Below, one piece after another: positions 1 through 8,351 of a stretch of DNA of 64,000 nt. Source of the DNA: Pseudomonas sp. DG56-2. Lineage in GTDB: Bacteria; Pseudomonadota; Gammaproteobacteria; Pseudomonadales; Pseudomonadaceae. The notes beneath the pieces were generated by a model. It did no database searches, was not told where the DNA came from, and worked only from the letters and a program-made list of their open reading frames with translations. A program made the position numbers and the translations under genes. The DNA is taken from assembly GCF_004803755.1 (NCBI RefSeq), contig NZ_CP032311.1, positions 2,372,501 through 2,436,500 of the forward strand. The letters are read 5' to 3'. Position 1 is the first letter of the stretch. Every line of letters begins with the position of its first letter.

Positions 1-158
<158 letters not shown>

Positions 159-171
159 TCCGCTGCAAGTA

Positions 172-207
172 AAAAAGGCCATTGAGCAGGTGTTCAATGG
201 CCTTTTT
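172..207. terminator. Bidirectional rho-independent terminator
   Basis: A perfect 14-bp inverted repeat (172-185 against 194-207, core GGCCATTGA / TCAATGGCC) has an A run on the left arm and a T run on the right arm. It can therefore end transcription both of hpd from the left and of the converging CSS-motif gene, whose stop is at 211. Confidence 0.9.
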
Positions 208-210
208 GCG

Positions 211-1017
211 TTAACGGGCATGCTTTTGTGTCTGACGACCTTTTGCTCTTCTGTATAGGCCCCAGTACCCAGCCGCAGAGGTCATGATGCCTACCAGCAA
301 CAGTGAAGGGAAAGTTGAATTCATTGCCTGGCGCATCGCCCGCCAGGTCTGACCTTCGGGGTAACCGGCGTGCACGGTATAGCCAAATTGTTCTGAGGTG
401 AGCTTCAAGCTGTTCTGCGCTTGGTTGGGTACGCGGCTGGCGTCCCCGTGGCCTGTCGCCCAAATGTACTGGGTACCGAACTGCAGACTCAGGACCACTG
501 CGTTCTGGAATCCGAGCAACTCCGCCTGCAGGACTCGCAAGTCGGCCACCGCAACCACTGCATAAGGGCTGGTCTGCTTGCGGTAGCGCAGGATGGCCGA
601 ATTTGGGGTTGCCCGGTTGCCAGCGGCCACACGAAGACGCTCGTTGACATCGCTGCCCTCGTCAATCATGTAGTCGGTGGAGCCATACAGGGTACTGCAA
701 AAAACCCGATGGTCCTTTTCCAGAGCCATCGAACGGACATTGGGTTGTTTGATCACTTCTTTGCGTAGCTCGGGCAAAATGTCGTCGCACGGGTTACCGG
801 TGAACTTCAATGCTTGAGTACTGGATTCATGCAGGGTTTCGATCACTCTATCGATGGCGTAAATCGCTTCGTTTGCCGTGACGGCAATGGTTTCTTCCTG
901 CTTACGGTCGACTTGCAAGGCTAGTACTAGCAGGCCGCAAGCGACTGGCGCCAATCCGATCAGAAGGGTGACCAGAAACTCGATCAGGCTACGCCCTGCG
1001 TTTGAGTATGGAACCAT
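211..1017 (-). CDS. Stand-alone CSS-motif periplasmic sensor protein
   Basis: This 268-residue protein has an N-terminal membrane segment (about 10-34), a periplasmic domain and a second membrane segment (about 237-255), then only a short basic tail. The periplasmic part carries the two-cysteine signature of CSS-motif domains: a first Cys in NPCDD (about 76) and the CST triplet in RVFCSTLYG (about 105-112). In known proteins this domain sits in front of an EAL c-di-GMP phosphodiesterase and senses periplasmic redox state through a disulfide. Here no EAL domain follows and the gene runs straight into the shared terminator. It may be a sensor remnant or may act through a partner; the sequence does not decide this. 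Confidence 0.75.
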   Translation of the reverse strand: MVPYSNAGRSLIEFLVTLLIGLAPVACGLLVLALQVDRKQEETIAVTANEAIYAIDRVIETLHESSTQALKFTGNPCDDILPELRKEVIKQPNVRSMALEKDHRVFCSTLYGSTDYMIDEGSDVNERLRVAAGNRATPNSAILRYRKQTSPYAVVAVADLRVLQAELLGFQNAVVLSLQFGTQYIWATGHGDASRVPNQAQNSLKLTSEQFGYTVHAGYPEGQTWRAMRQAMNSTFPSLLLVGIMTSAAGYWGLYRRAKGRQTQKHAR

Positions 1018-1126
1018 GGTGGGTTGCCTCTATGCTGAACCGAAGCCTAGCATAGAGAAATGCCCCAGACGCGCCTGTAGGGTTGCATTGTTGGCATCTG
1101 TAGTCCTATTCAGCTTGAGACTTGAG

Positions 1127-1831
1127 TCAAGCGCGCTTGTGTCCTGCCAGCGCCTTCACGACCAAATCTGCTACCGCGCTGCCGGAAGCGGGGTTTTGCC
1201 CGGTGATCAAACGGCCTTCTTTCTGGTCGGCGATGGCAAATGCTTTCCAGGGATCCTCGCTCTTGCGGTAGAGACCACCGCGGGCGCCCAATTCGTTCTC
1301 GGTGAGGTAGGGCACCACTTTGTCCAGCTCCGCCAGTTGTTCCTCCACATTGGAAAAGCCGGTCACTTCACGATCCTTGACCAGAAGTGTGTTGTCGCTC
1401 AGTTTTATATTGAGCAGGCCTACGGCACCATGGCAGACCGAGGAAACCACGCCGCCTGCTTCAAAAATGTGGCGTGCCAGTTCCTGCAGTCCGGTATTGT
1501 CCGGGAAGTCCCAGATCACACCGTGGCCGCCAGCGTAGTAGATCGCGGCATAGTCCTGGGCTTTGACCTGGCCGGGGCTCAAGGTAGTGCCCAGGCGGTT
1601 CATGAAGGCTTTGTCGTTGTACCACTGCCAATCGATGTCCGCAGCCATTGCCAAACTGTGCGGGTCGATCGGTACATAGCCGCCGGTAGGACTGATGTAA
1701 TCGACCTTGAAACCGGCTTTTTCGACCTTTTCTACAAAGTGAACCGCCTCACCCAGCCAAAGCCCGGTGGCCCGCTTGAGTGTCGGGTATTTGGCTGTGT
1801 TAGTCAGGACCACCAGGATTTTCTTGCTCAT
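1127..1831 (-). CDS. DJ-1/PfpI family (Hsp31-like) class I glutamine amidotransferase-like protein
   Basis: The 234-residue protein starts MSKKILVVLTN at the ATG 1829-1831, which is preceded by a GGGAG ribosome-binding site; longer upstream frames lack such support. The nucleophile elbow with cysteine is visible in SSVCHGAVGLL (about residue 130), with AIYYAGGHGVIWDFP before it, as in the Hsp31/glyoxalase III-like branch. Members act as cytosolic chaperones, deglycases or glutathione-independent glyoxalases; which activity applies cannot be told from sequence. It is divergent from the cytosine deaminase gene and the short space between them must hold both promoters. Confidence 0.85.
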   Translation of the reverse strand: MSKKILVVLTNTAKYPTLKRATGLWLGEAVHFVEKVEKAGFKVDYISPTGGYVPIDPHSLAMAADIDWQWYNDKAFMNRLGTTLSPGQVKAQDYAAIYYAGGHGVIWDFPDNTGLQELARHIFEAGGVVSSVCHGAVGLLNIKLSDNTLLVKDREVTGFSNVEEQLAELDKVVPYLTENELGARGGLYRKSEDPWKAFAIADQKEGRLITGQNPASGSAVADLVVKALAGHKRA

Positions 1832-1979
1832 CTTCAGGCTCCCTTCACAGGTTCGACCCGGTCCGTCCGGATCGCCAAGGAAAACCCCTACAGCATAGTT
1901 GGGGTTGGCCGGGATGCCATTGCGCACGTGTGCTAGCCTTGCGACAACCACTGATTTTGACATTGGAGTCAATAAACTC

Positions 1980-2438
1980 ATGAGCACCCCATCGGTCCAC
2001 CCGGATGAATTCATGCAGGCTGCCATTGATGAGGCCAGAAAGGGCCTGGATGAAGGAGGTATTCCCATCGGTTCAGTGCTGGTGCACGAGGGCAAGGTTA
2101 TTGGACGGGGGCACAATCGGCGGGTGCAATCGGGTAGCGCTATTTTGCATGGCGAGATGGACGCGCTGGAAAACGCCGGCCGACAACCGGCAAAGGTGTA
2201 TGCGCAATCGACGCTCTACACCACTTTGTCGCCCTGCGCGATGTGCAGTGGTGCGATCCTGTTGTACGGGATCAAGCGCGTGATTGTCGGTGAAAACCAG
2301 ACATTCCTTGGCGAAGAGGCGTTGCTGGCCTCTCGTGGCGTAACCTTGCAAGTACAACACAACCAGGCCTGTATCAGCATGATGAAAGACTTCATTGCCG
2401 CCCGGCCCGACCTTTGGAACGAAGACATCGGCCGCTGA
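1980..2438 (+). CDS. Yeast-type cytosine deaminase (CDA superfamily)
   Basis: This 152-residue zinc hydrolase starts at ATG 1980 with GGAG at 1965-1968. Zinc ligands are visible as LHGEMDAL (His plus catalytic Glu) and SPCAMCSGA (PCxxC). The order and wording of the segments TLYTTLSPC, LLYGIKRVIVGEN and the C-terminal ARPDLWNEDIG match the fungal Fcy1 cytosine deaminase much better than the large bacterial CodA amidohydrolase. The expected reaction is cytosine to uracil (and 5-fluorocytosine to 5-fluorouracil). No transporter or pyrimidine gene is adjacent. Confidence 0.85.
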   Translation: MSTPSVHPDEFMQAAIDEARKGLDEGGIPIGSVLVHEGKVIGRGHNRRVQSGSAILHGEMDALENAGRQPAKVYAQSTLYTTLSPCAMCSGAILLYGIKRVIVGENQTFLGEEALLASRGVTLQVQHNQACISMMKDFIAARPDLWNEDIGR

Positions 2439-2466
2439 TCCGTCCCGACAACGGCGCTGGCGTTCG

Positions 2467-3426
2467 TTAGCCGGCGCTGCCTGATCTGGACTCGCTGGTT
2501 CGTTGACTGGCCAGGCGCTCAAGCAGTAAATAGACCAGGCCGGCAACCAGCAACGGCAGCAGAAAGTACACCACCCGGTAGCCGATCAAGGCCGCGAGCA
2601 ACGTACCTTTGCCGTAGGTTGCCTGCAGCAGGGTCAGGAATACCGTCTCCAGTACCCCCAGGCCTGCCGGAATATGGGTGATGACGCCTGCGATACTGCT
2701 GATCATCAACACCGCCAGAATCGTCGGGTAACCGACCTTGTCGGGTAGCAGGCTGAACACGACCAGCGCCATCAGCGCCCAGTTGCTGGCGCCCATTACC
2801 AACTGCAGCGCTGCCATGGGCAAGCTTGGCAAGGTGATTCGGTGGTCACGAATACGAAAGGTCCGGCGGCGCGAAAAGCGACAGGCCGCCAGGTATGCCA
2901 GCGCCGCCAGCAGCAACAGCAGACCGATCAGGCGCAGGCCAGTGCTGCCGATCTCGAACCCCGCCGGTAACCCTGGGAAGCCACAGAGGAACAATGTTCC
3001 TGCCAAAAAAAAGTAACCTAGCCAATTGGTCAGCAAGCCCAGACTGAGGATTCGGGTGATGGTCGCCACGGACAGTCCCAGGCGCGTGTAAAGCCGATAC
3101 CGGAGGGCAATAGCACCGACCCATGCACTCAGGTTGAGGTTGAAGGCATAGCAGACAAACGCCAATGGCAGGACCTGGCGTGCGGGGAGGTCATGGCCGG
3201 TATAGCGCCGCCCGACCAGATCGTAACAGCTGAATAGGGCAAAGCTGCAGGCACTGATCAGCCCGGCCAGGGCCAAAGTCTGCCAGCGGTATGACGCAAG
3301 TGCATGGCGTACCTCCTGCCAATCCAGGTTCTTCAACAAGGTGTACAGCAGTACAGGCACGAGGATGAAGAAAGCCAGTGTGAGTAATTGCCGGGCTCGA
3401 CGCCAATGGTTGGAGGATGTGGTCAT
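2467..3426 (-). CDS. ybhN: YbhN/UPF0104 family integral membrane protein (lysylphosphatidylglycerol synthase TM-like)
   Basis: The 319-residue protein has about eight hydrophobic segments typical of the LPG-synthase transmembrane family, for example the first at residues 13-28 and the late motif SIAGVITHIPAGLGVLETVFL, of which the HIPAGLGVLE part is the family hallmark. Its ATG overlaps the clsB stop (ATGA), so it is the third gene of a ybhP-clsB-ybhN operon, the same order as in E. coli. The association suggests a role in phospholipid or lipid-linked transport; the precise substrate is not known. Confidence 0.85.
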   Translation of the reverse strand: MTTSSNHWRRARQLLTLAFFILVPVLLYTLLKNLDWQEVRHALASYRWQTLALAGLISACSFALFSCYDLVGRRYTGHDLPARQVLPLAFVCYAFNLNLSAWVGAIALRYRLYTRLGLSVATITRILSLGLLTNWLGYFFLAGTLFLCGFPGLPAGFEIGSTGLRLIGLLLLLAALAYLAACRFSRRRTFRIRDHRITLPSLPMAALQLVMGASNWALMALVVFSLLPDKVGYPTILAVLMISSIAGVITHIPAGLGVLETVFLTLLQATYGKGTLLAALIGYRVVYFLLPLLVAGLVYLLLERLASQRTSESRSGSAG

Positions 3427-4634
3427 ATGGTCTTGCCTGTGGACGGATGGTCACGCAGCAGCGGCTGCAGGCGCGGAACATGGGCAGGAAGCCAGCCGAC
3501 AATGGCTGGGAAATGACGAATGAAGTGAAAGCTGAGAAATATCAGCGGCGCACGCCACCAGTAGCCGCGCAGCACGCGTTGCAGGTTCACAGACTTGCAG
3601 CGCTGGTCGCTCAGCTCTTGCAGGTGCTCGTGCAAGCGCTCGTTGAGTGCGGTGTCGTGGATCACCAGATTGGCTTCCAGATTCAATGACAGGCTCAAGG
3701 GATCCAGATTGCTTGAGCCCACGGTCGACCAGTGGCGGTCAACCAAGGCCACCTTGCCGTGCAGGGGGCGCTCGCAATATTCGAAGATCTGCACACCGTC
3801 ACGTAACAGATAGTTGTAGAGCAAGCGCGAACACAGGCGTACCAGCGGCATGTCCGGCATACCCTGCAGTATCAAGGTCACTTTTACGCCACGGCGCGCG
3901 GCGTTGCGCAGGGTGCGCAGTAACCGATAGCCGGGGAAAAAATAGGCGTTGGCAATAATGATTCGCTCTTTGGCGCACTCCAGCGCCTTGAGGTAGTGCC
4001 GTTCAATGTCATTGGGGTGATCCTGGTTGTCTCGAATGCACAGGATCATGCTGGCCTGATCGCTGTCGGCCGCTAGCGGCAGTGCACGTTGCCACCAACG
4101 GCGGCTGCGTGGGTGCAGCCTGGCGGATTCGTCGAGGAGGGTGAGAGTCGAATTACGCAGATCGGAAACGATCGGCCCGCGCACCTGTACGGCATAGTCC
4201 TGTTTGGCCATGGGGCCAAAGTCGTCGAGGTGATCGGCGCTGTAATTGATGCCGCCGACAAAGCCGACTTCGCCATCGATCACCAGGATCTTGCGGTGTA
4301 ATCGGCGAAAGAGATTGGTACGCATCCCCAGGCGCTTGGGTCGGGGATCGAAAGCCTGCAAATGCACGCCGGCATCGCTCAACGCTTTGAGGTAGTCGTA
4401 ACTCAGGTCTGCGGTGCCGTAGCCGTCGACCAGCATTTTTACCCGCACCCCGCGTTGAGCAGCGTCGATCAACAGTTGTTGCAACTGCCGACCCACCTTG
4501 TCTTCGAAAATGATGAAGGTTTCCAGCAGGATCTCCTCGCGCGCCTGCTCGATGGCGGCAAAGACGCTGGGGAAATACGCCTCACCATTGATCAATAGTT
4601 GAACCTGATTGTCTTTGCGCCATTGGCCGTTCAC
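3423..4634 (-). CDS. clsB: Cardiolipin synthase B, phospholipase D family
   Basis: The protein of about 403 residues has two HKD catalytic motifs: HRKILVIDGEVGFVGG near residue 113 and HGKVALVDRHWSTVGSSNLD near residue 293. This is the PLD fold used by ClsB to make cardiolipin from phosphatidylglycerol and another phospholipid at the inner membrane. No N-terminal membrane segments are present, which separates it from ClsA. I place the start at GTG 4632-4634, which overlaps the upstream TGA (GTGA) and has GGAGG just before; a TTG one codon earlier is also possible. Confidence 0.9.
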   Translation of the reverse strand: MNGQWRKDNQVQLLINGEAYFPSVFAAIEQAREEILLETFIIFEDKVGRQLQQLLIDAAQRGVRVKMLVDGYGTADLSYDYLKALSDAGVHLQAFDPRPKRLGMRTNLFRRLHRKILVIDGEVGFVGGINYSADHLDDFGPMAKQDYAVQVRGPIVSDLRNSTLTLLDESARLHPRSRRWWQRALPLAADSDQASMILCIRDNQDHPNDIERHYLKALECAKERIIIANAYFFPGYRLLRTLRNAARRGVKVTLILQGMPDMPLVRLCSRLLYNYLLRDGVQIFEYCERPLHGKVALVDRHWSTVGSSNLDPLSLSLNLEANLVIHDTALNERLHEHLQELSDQRCKSVNLQRVLRGYWWRAPLIFLSFHFIRHFPAIVGWLPAHVPRLQPLLRDHPSTGKTI

Positions 4635-5452
4635 CAACGCACCTCCACAGCCAGGGGCAAGTGATCGGACAAATGTGTCCAGGGCTTGCGCGACATGACT
4701 TTAGGTCGATGGGCCCGGGCGTTGCGCAAGTAGATACGATCAAGGCACAGCAATGGCCAGCGTGCGGGAAAGCTGCGCGCCGGTTTGCCGTGGGCCTCGG
4801 TGAACACCTCGTGCAGCCCACATCCGGCCAGTTGCGCATCCGCGCGGCAACGCCAGTCGTTGAAATCGCCCGCAACGATGACCGGGGCGTTGCTTGGCAG
4901 GCTTTCGAGCAGCCGGCACAGCAGTTGTATCTGTTGGCGACGTTGGCGTTCATCCAGACCCAGGTGCACACAGATGGCGTGCAGCTCTATAGCCTCTGGC
5001 AAGGCCAGGATCGAATGCAGCAAGCCCCGCTGTTCGCTGCCTTTGATGCTGATATCGAGATTTTCATGGCGAACAATGGGGTACTTAGAGAGCAGAGCGT
5101 TGCCGTGCTCGCCATCGGGGTACACCGCATTGCGGCCATACGCGAACACCGGCCAGAGTGAGTCGGCGAGAAACTCGTATTGCGGCACCTCTGACCAATT
5201 CGGGTGGCGTCGGCCGTGATGGCGATGGCTACCGAGAACCTCTTGGAGAAACACCAGGTCAGCATCTTCGCTGCGCACTGCTTCGCGCAGTTCGGGCAGT
5301 ACATAATGACGATTGAGCGGGCTGAAACCCTTGTGCGCGTTGACGGTTAAAATCCGCACATGATCCACTGCAGGTGCCTTGGCCAGGTGATCTGCCGTGC
5401 GTTCCAGGTGCTCTGTACCATTGCCTTGTCGAGCGTGCGACGAATCGACCAC
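4631..5452 (-). CDS. ybhP: Endonuclease/exonuclease/phosphatase family protein (YbhP)
   Basis: This 273-residue EEP-fold protein shows the metal and catalytic blocks of the superfamily in order: NAHKGFSP, FLQEVLG (Glu), VAGDFNDWRC (Asp/Asn) and SDHLPLAVEV (Asp-His). It begins at a GTG (5450-5452) with GGAGA about nine bases upstream. It is the first gene of the operon with clsB and ybhN; the other junctions overlap by four bases. By context it may hydrolyse a phospholipid-related phosphodiester, but the substrate is unproven. Confidence 0.85.
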   Translation of the reverse strand: MVDSSHARQGNGTEHLERTADHLAKAPAVDHVRILTVNAHKGFSPLNRHYVLPELREAVRSEDADLVFLQEVLGSHRHHGRRHPNWSEVPQYEFLADSLWPVFAYGRNAVYPDGEHGNALLSKYPIVRHENLDISIKGSEQRGLLHSILALPEAIELHAICVHLGLDERQRRQQIQLLCRLLESLPSNAPVIVAGDFNDWRCRADAQLAGCGLHEVFTEAHGKPARSFPARWPLLCLDRIYLRNARAHRPKVMSRKPWTHLSDHLPLAVEVRW

Positions 5453-5574
5453 GTGGAGTCTCCATTGATAGAAGCACGCAGTTTGCGCCGGGGGCGGTCA
5501 CTGCCAGTGCACTATCACTGGACCACGGTGCGCAGGAGGGGGTTCAACTGTAATGCCCAATGGTCAGGTGTCGG

Positions 5575-6630
5575 CTACAAACCTTGTTGCACCAGAGGGT
5601 CGTCGGGGTTGAGCTGTTCAAGCTGGGCCAGCAGCACCTGTACATTCTGCATTTGCCCGGTCTCTTTCCAGTACTCGATCAGCAGCACCCTGGCTTTGCG
5701 ATTGGCAGGGTCCCGAGACAGCAACGCTTCGAGCTGTTTCTGCGCCGGTTCCACTTGCTCCAGCTGGTGCAGGCTGGTGGCCAGTGTATAGCGGTAGGCG
5801 TTATTGTCCGGATCAAGCTCCAGGGCTCGGGCAAAGGCCAGCAAAGCATATTCGTCCTGACCGTGGCGCAGTAGCCATTTGCCCAATTCATGTTGCAGGA
5901 AGGCCGAGTCGGGTCGCTGTTGCAGCGCCGTTGCCAGGACCTGGCGCGAGGCATCGGTTCGACCCTGGCGTTCCAGCAACTGCACCTGCACGGCCAAGGC
6001 CTCAAGGTTTTCCGGGTCAAGTTTCAGCGTTTGCTCCAAGGCTGCTGCGGCTTCCTTGAAGCTGTTCTCGTGTAGATAGAGCCTGGCCAAGTGCAACTGA
6101 GCGGCCGGGTCGTCAGTCTGTTGCGCAAGCACTTGTTGGTACTGCTCGAGCGCGTGCTGCAAGGGGCCGAAGTACAGACCTATGTCATCCGGACCAAGGC
6201 CCAACAGCGCATCGACGACGGCAAAGCGCACTCGTTGCTCTTCATCGTCGAGCAAAGGGCCTAATACCAGGCTGCGCTGAGCGTCGGGCAACATTTCGCC
6301 GATACTCGCAATAGCGGCGCGGCGTACCAGCGGATCGTCGTGCTGCAGGTCGCGAGTGGCCAGTTTCAGTGCCAACGGCGAAGGATAATTGGGCAGTTCC
6401 TGGTACAAGCCTGCGCGGCGAATGGCGGAAAGATCGGTGCGTGCCAACTGTTGGTATAGCACCCGCGCTGCACCCGGCTGGCCGTTGTGGGCCATGGCCA
6501 GGGATTTGGCATAGGAATGCTTTAGAGCCGGCGCTGGCGCCGGGCTGTTATCGCGCCAAAGGTACCCGCCAAGACCGAGGATGATAATCAGGGTCAGGCT
6601 GATAAAGGTGTATTGACGCTGCTTCGACAT
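5575..6630 (-). CDS. Membrane-anchored HEAT/TPR repeat protein
   Basis: The 351-residue protein has one N-terminal membrane anchor (about residues 8-25), then a HEAT-like region (DPLVRRAAIASIGEML and EEQRVRFAVVDALLGL) and at least four tetratricopeptide repeats, for example AAAALEQTLKLDPENLEAL and AFARALELDPDNNAYRYTLA. Such repeats bind partner proteins, here presumably on the periplasmic side. It is transcribed in the same direction as ybhP, 122 bases upstream of it, and could belong to the same transcription unit. No enzymatic motif is seen. Confidence 0.8.
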   Translation of the reverse strand: MSKQRQYTFISLTLIIILGLGGYLWRDNSPAPAPALKHSYAKSLAMAHNGQPGAARVLYQQLARTDLSAIRRAGLYQELPNYPSPLALKLATRDLQHDDPLVRRAAIASIGEMLPDAQRSLVLGPLLDDEEQRVRFAVVDALLGLGPDDIGLYFGPLQHALEQYQQVLAQQTDDPAAQLHLARLYLHENSFKEAAAALEQTLKLDPENLEALAVQVQLLERQGRTDASRQVLATALQQRPDSAFLQHELGKWLLRHGQDEYALLAFARALELDPDNNAYRYTLATSLHQLEQVEPAQKQLEALLSRDPANRKARVLLIEYWKETGQMQNVQVLLAQLEQLNPDDPLVQQGL

Positions 6631-6793
6631 GGGTGAATCCGCAACACGCGACTGGCAAAGGCGTCAGCTTGGGTGAGTGAGCGGCTGACGTCAAATCGCA
6701 GACCACCGTCAGCAGGCCTTGCATAACTCCGTAGGCGGCGGCCTTGCTTGCGATCGGTCGCAATCCCAGCTTCATGTACTGTTCATGGCGCCC

Positions 6794-6862
6794 ATAAAAA
6801 AGGTTCTTCACGCAATCCCGGAGATTACAACCCTCCGGGATTGCGTGAAGAACCATAAAAAA
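6794..6862. mobile_element. Palindromic mini-element (MITE-like) with 8-bp target-site duplication
   Basis: A perfect 22-bp inverted repeat (6802-6823 and 6833-6854, arms beginning GGTTCTTCACGCAATC) encloses a 9-base loop. The 53-bp unit is flanked on both sides by the same 8 bases, ATAAAAAA (6794-6801 and 6855-6862). Eight-base AT-rich duplications and ends beginning GG-TCTT are features of ISL3-family elements, so this looks like a non-autonomous derivative; the family assignment is inference. It sits in the T tract of the oprN terminator. Confidence 0.75.
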
Positions 6863-6888
6863 GCCCCGCGAGCGGCAGCAAGCGGGGC
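6855..6888 (-). terminator. Rho-independent terminator of mexEF-oprN
   Basis: Read on the minus strand, GCCCCGC pairs with GCGGGGC (6863-6869 and 6882-6888) and is followed by TTTTTTAT. It lies 38 bases past the oprN stop. The adjacent mini-element duplicated this T tract, so the element's own 22-bp hairpin is also followed by TTTTTTAT and should act as a second terminator. Confidence 0.85.
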
Positions 6889-6926
6889 AAAAGGCCGGTC
6901 AGAAACCAACCAAAGGAGAGGTTGAA

Positions 6927-8351
6927 TCAGTTGATCGCAGCGACGTTCTCGGTCTGCCAGCCGCCACCCAGGGCTTTGTAGATGGCAACGATGCCCCGGT
7001 ACAGGTCGACTTCACCCTGGGCCTGGGCGTCTTCAGCGCTCAGGCGTTCACGTTCGGCATCGAGCAGGACCAGATAGTCCACGGTGCCTTCGCGGTAACG
7101 AATCGAGGCGAGGTCAGCAGCCTTGCGGCTGGCTTCGCTCTGGCGCAGCAGGGCGAGCAGGCGTTGTTGGCGCTTGCTGTAGTCACTGAAGGCGTTTTCC
7201 GACTCTTCCAGTGCCAGCAGGACCTGCTGCTCATAATTGGCCAGTGCACCTTCAGCCTCGGCATTCGCGCCGCGCAGACGTGCGCGCACGCTGCCCAGGT
7301 CGAACGCCGCCCAAGTGATACTCGGGCCCAGGGCCCAGGCTTGTGCTGCCGAAGACCCCAATTGCGAGCCGCGTGCTGCAGTAAAGCCGAGAAAACCGCT
7401 GAGGCTGACCCGTGGGAACAGGTCGGCGGTGGCCACACCAATGTTCGCCGTCGCTGCAGCCAACTGCCGTTCGGCACTGCGGATATCCGGACGACGCTTG
7501 AGCAGTTCACCTGGGTCGCCGACCGGCAAGGCCTTGGCAATCGCTGGCAGTTGGGCTGGCGACAAGTCGATAGCCAGTGCATCGGGGCGTTGCCCGAGCA
7601 AGGTGGCAATGCGGTTGCGTGCGCGTACTTGCTCCGCTTGCAACTGCGGAACGCTGGCCTCGACCTCTGCCAGGCGCGCATCGGCACGGACCACATCCAG
7701 GTCGTTGCCAACCCCGGCATCGCGCAGTGTTTCAGTAATGCCACGCGAGTCTTGCTGGGTCTTGAGGTTGGCCAGGGCGATTTTCTCGCGCAACTGCGCA
7801 CCACGCAGTTGGCCGTAGGCATCGACCAGCTCGGCAATCAGGCTCACTTGCAGCTGTTGCAGATCGGCTTTCGCGGCGTCCTGCTGCGCCTCACTGGCTT
7901 CGAGTTGGCGCTGGATACGGCCAAACAGATCCAGTTCCCAGGCCATGTCCAGGCCGAGGTCGTAGCGTTCGCTGTTGACTCGGTCCTCGCTCTGCCCTGG
8001 AATCTGCCCTTTGCCCAGGTCGCTGCTGGCGCGACTGGTCACCGTTGGCAGGGCGTCGTTGCTGACATCGTCACGAATTGCCCGTGCGGCCTTGAGGCGA
8101 GCGAATGCTATACGCAATTCACGGTTGCCTTGCAGCGACTGACTGACCAACTGGTTGAGCACCGGATCGTCGAATTGCTTCCACCAGACGCTTTCAAAAC
8201 GGCTGGGGTCGAATGCGCTTTTGGCATTGGCTTCATTGGCGGCGCTCAGTTGCGCTGTTGCAGTGGCTGGTGCCTTGTAGTCAGGGCCGACCGCACAGGC
8301 GGCCAGGGCCAGCACCAGCAAGCTGGGCATCCATAGTTTCAAGGTGTTCAT
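6927..8351 (-). CDS. oprN: Outer-membrane efflux lipoprotein OprN (TolC family)
   Basis: This 474-residue protein has a lipoprotein signal with lipobox LAAC at about residues 17-20 and two outer-membrane efflux (OEP) domains. Segments such as SRFESVWWKQFDDPVLNQLV, TSRASSDLGKGQIPG and ELVDAYGQLRGAQLREKIAL match remembered OprN sequence more closely than OprM or OprJ. It forms the trimeric exit duct for MexEF. The ATG overlaps the mexF stop by four bases and a terminator follows, so it is the last gene of the operon. Confidence 0.9.
   Translation of the reverse strand: MNTLKLWMPSLLVLALAACAVGPDYKAPATATAQLSAANEANAKSAFDPSRFESVWWKQFDDPVLNQLVSQSLQGNRELRIAFARLKAARAIRDDVSNDALPTVTSRASSDLGKGQIPGQSEDRVNSERYDLGLDMAWELDLFGRIQRQLEASEAQQDAAKADLQQLQVSLIAELVDAYGQLRGAQLREKIALANLKTQQDSRGITETLRDAGVGNDLDVVRADARLAEVEASVPQLQAEQVRARNRIATLLGQRPDALAIDLSPAQLPAIAKALPVGDPGELLKRRPDIRSAERQLAAATANIGVATADLFPRVSLSGFLGFTAARGSQLGSSAAQAWALGPSITWAAFDLGSVRARLRGANAEAEGALANYEQQVLLALEESENAFSDYSKRQQRLLALLRQSEASRKAADLASIRYREGTVDYLVLLDAERERLSAEDAQAQGEVDLYRGIVAIYKALGGGWQTENVAAIN

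Noticed and set aside
878..1936. Long plus-strand open frame over the CSS-motif and DJ-1 genes
   Set aside because: It is antisense to genes with clear domains, has no ribosome-binding site, and its composition follows from high-GC codon use.
6802..6854. Palindrome as a simple second terminator or REP unit
   Set aside because: A terminator alone does not explain the identical 8-bp flanks, and the sequence does not resemble Pseudomonas REP.
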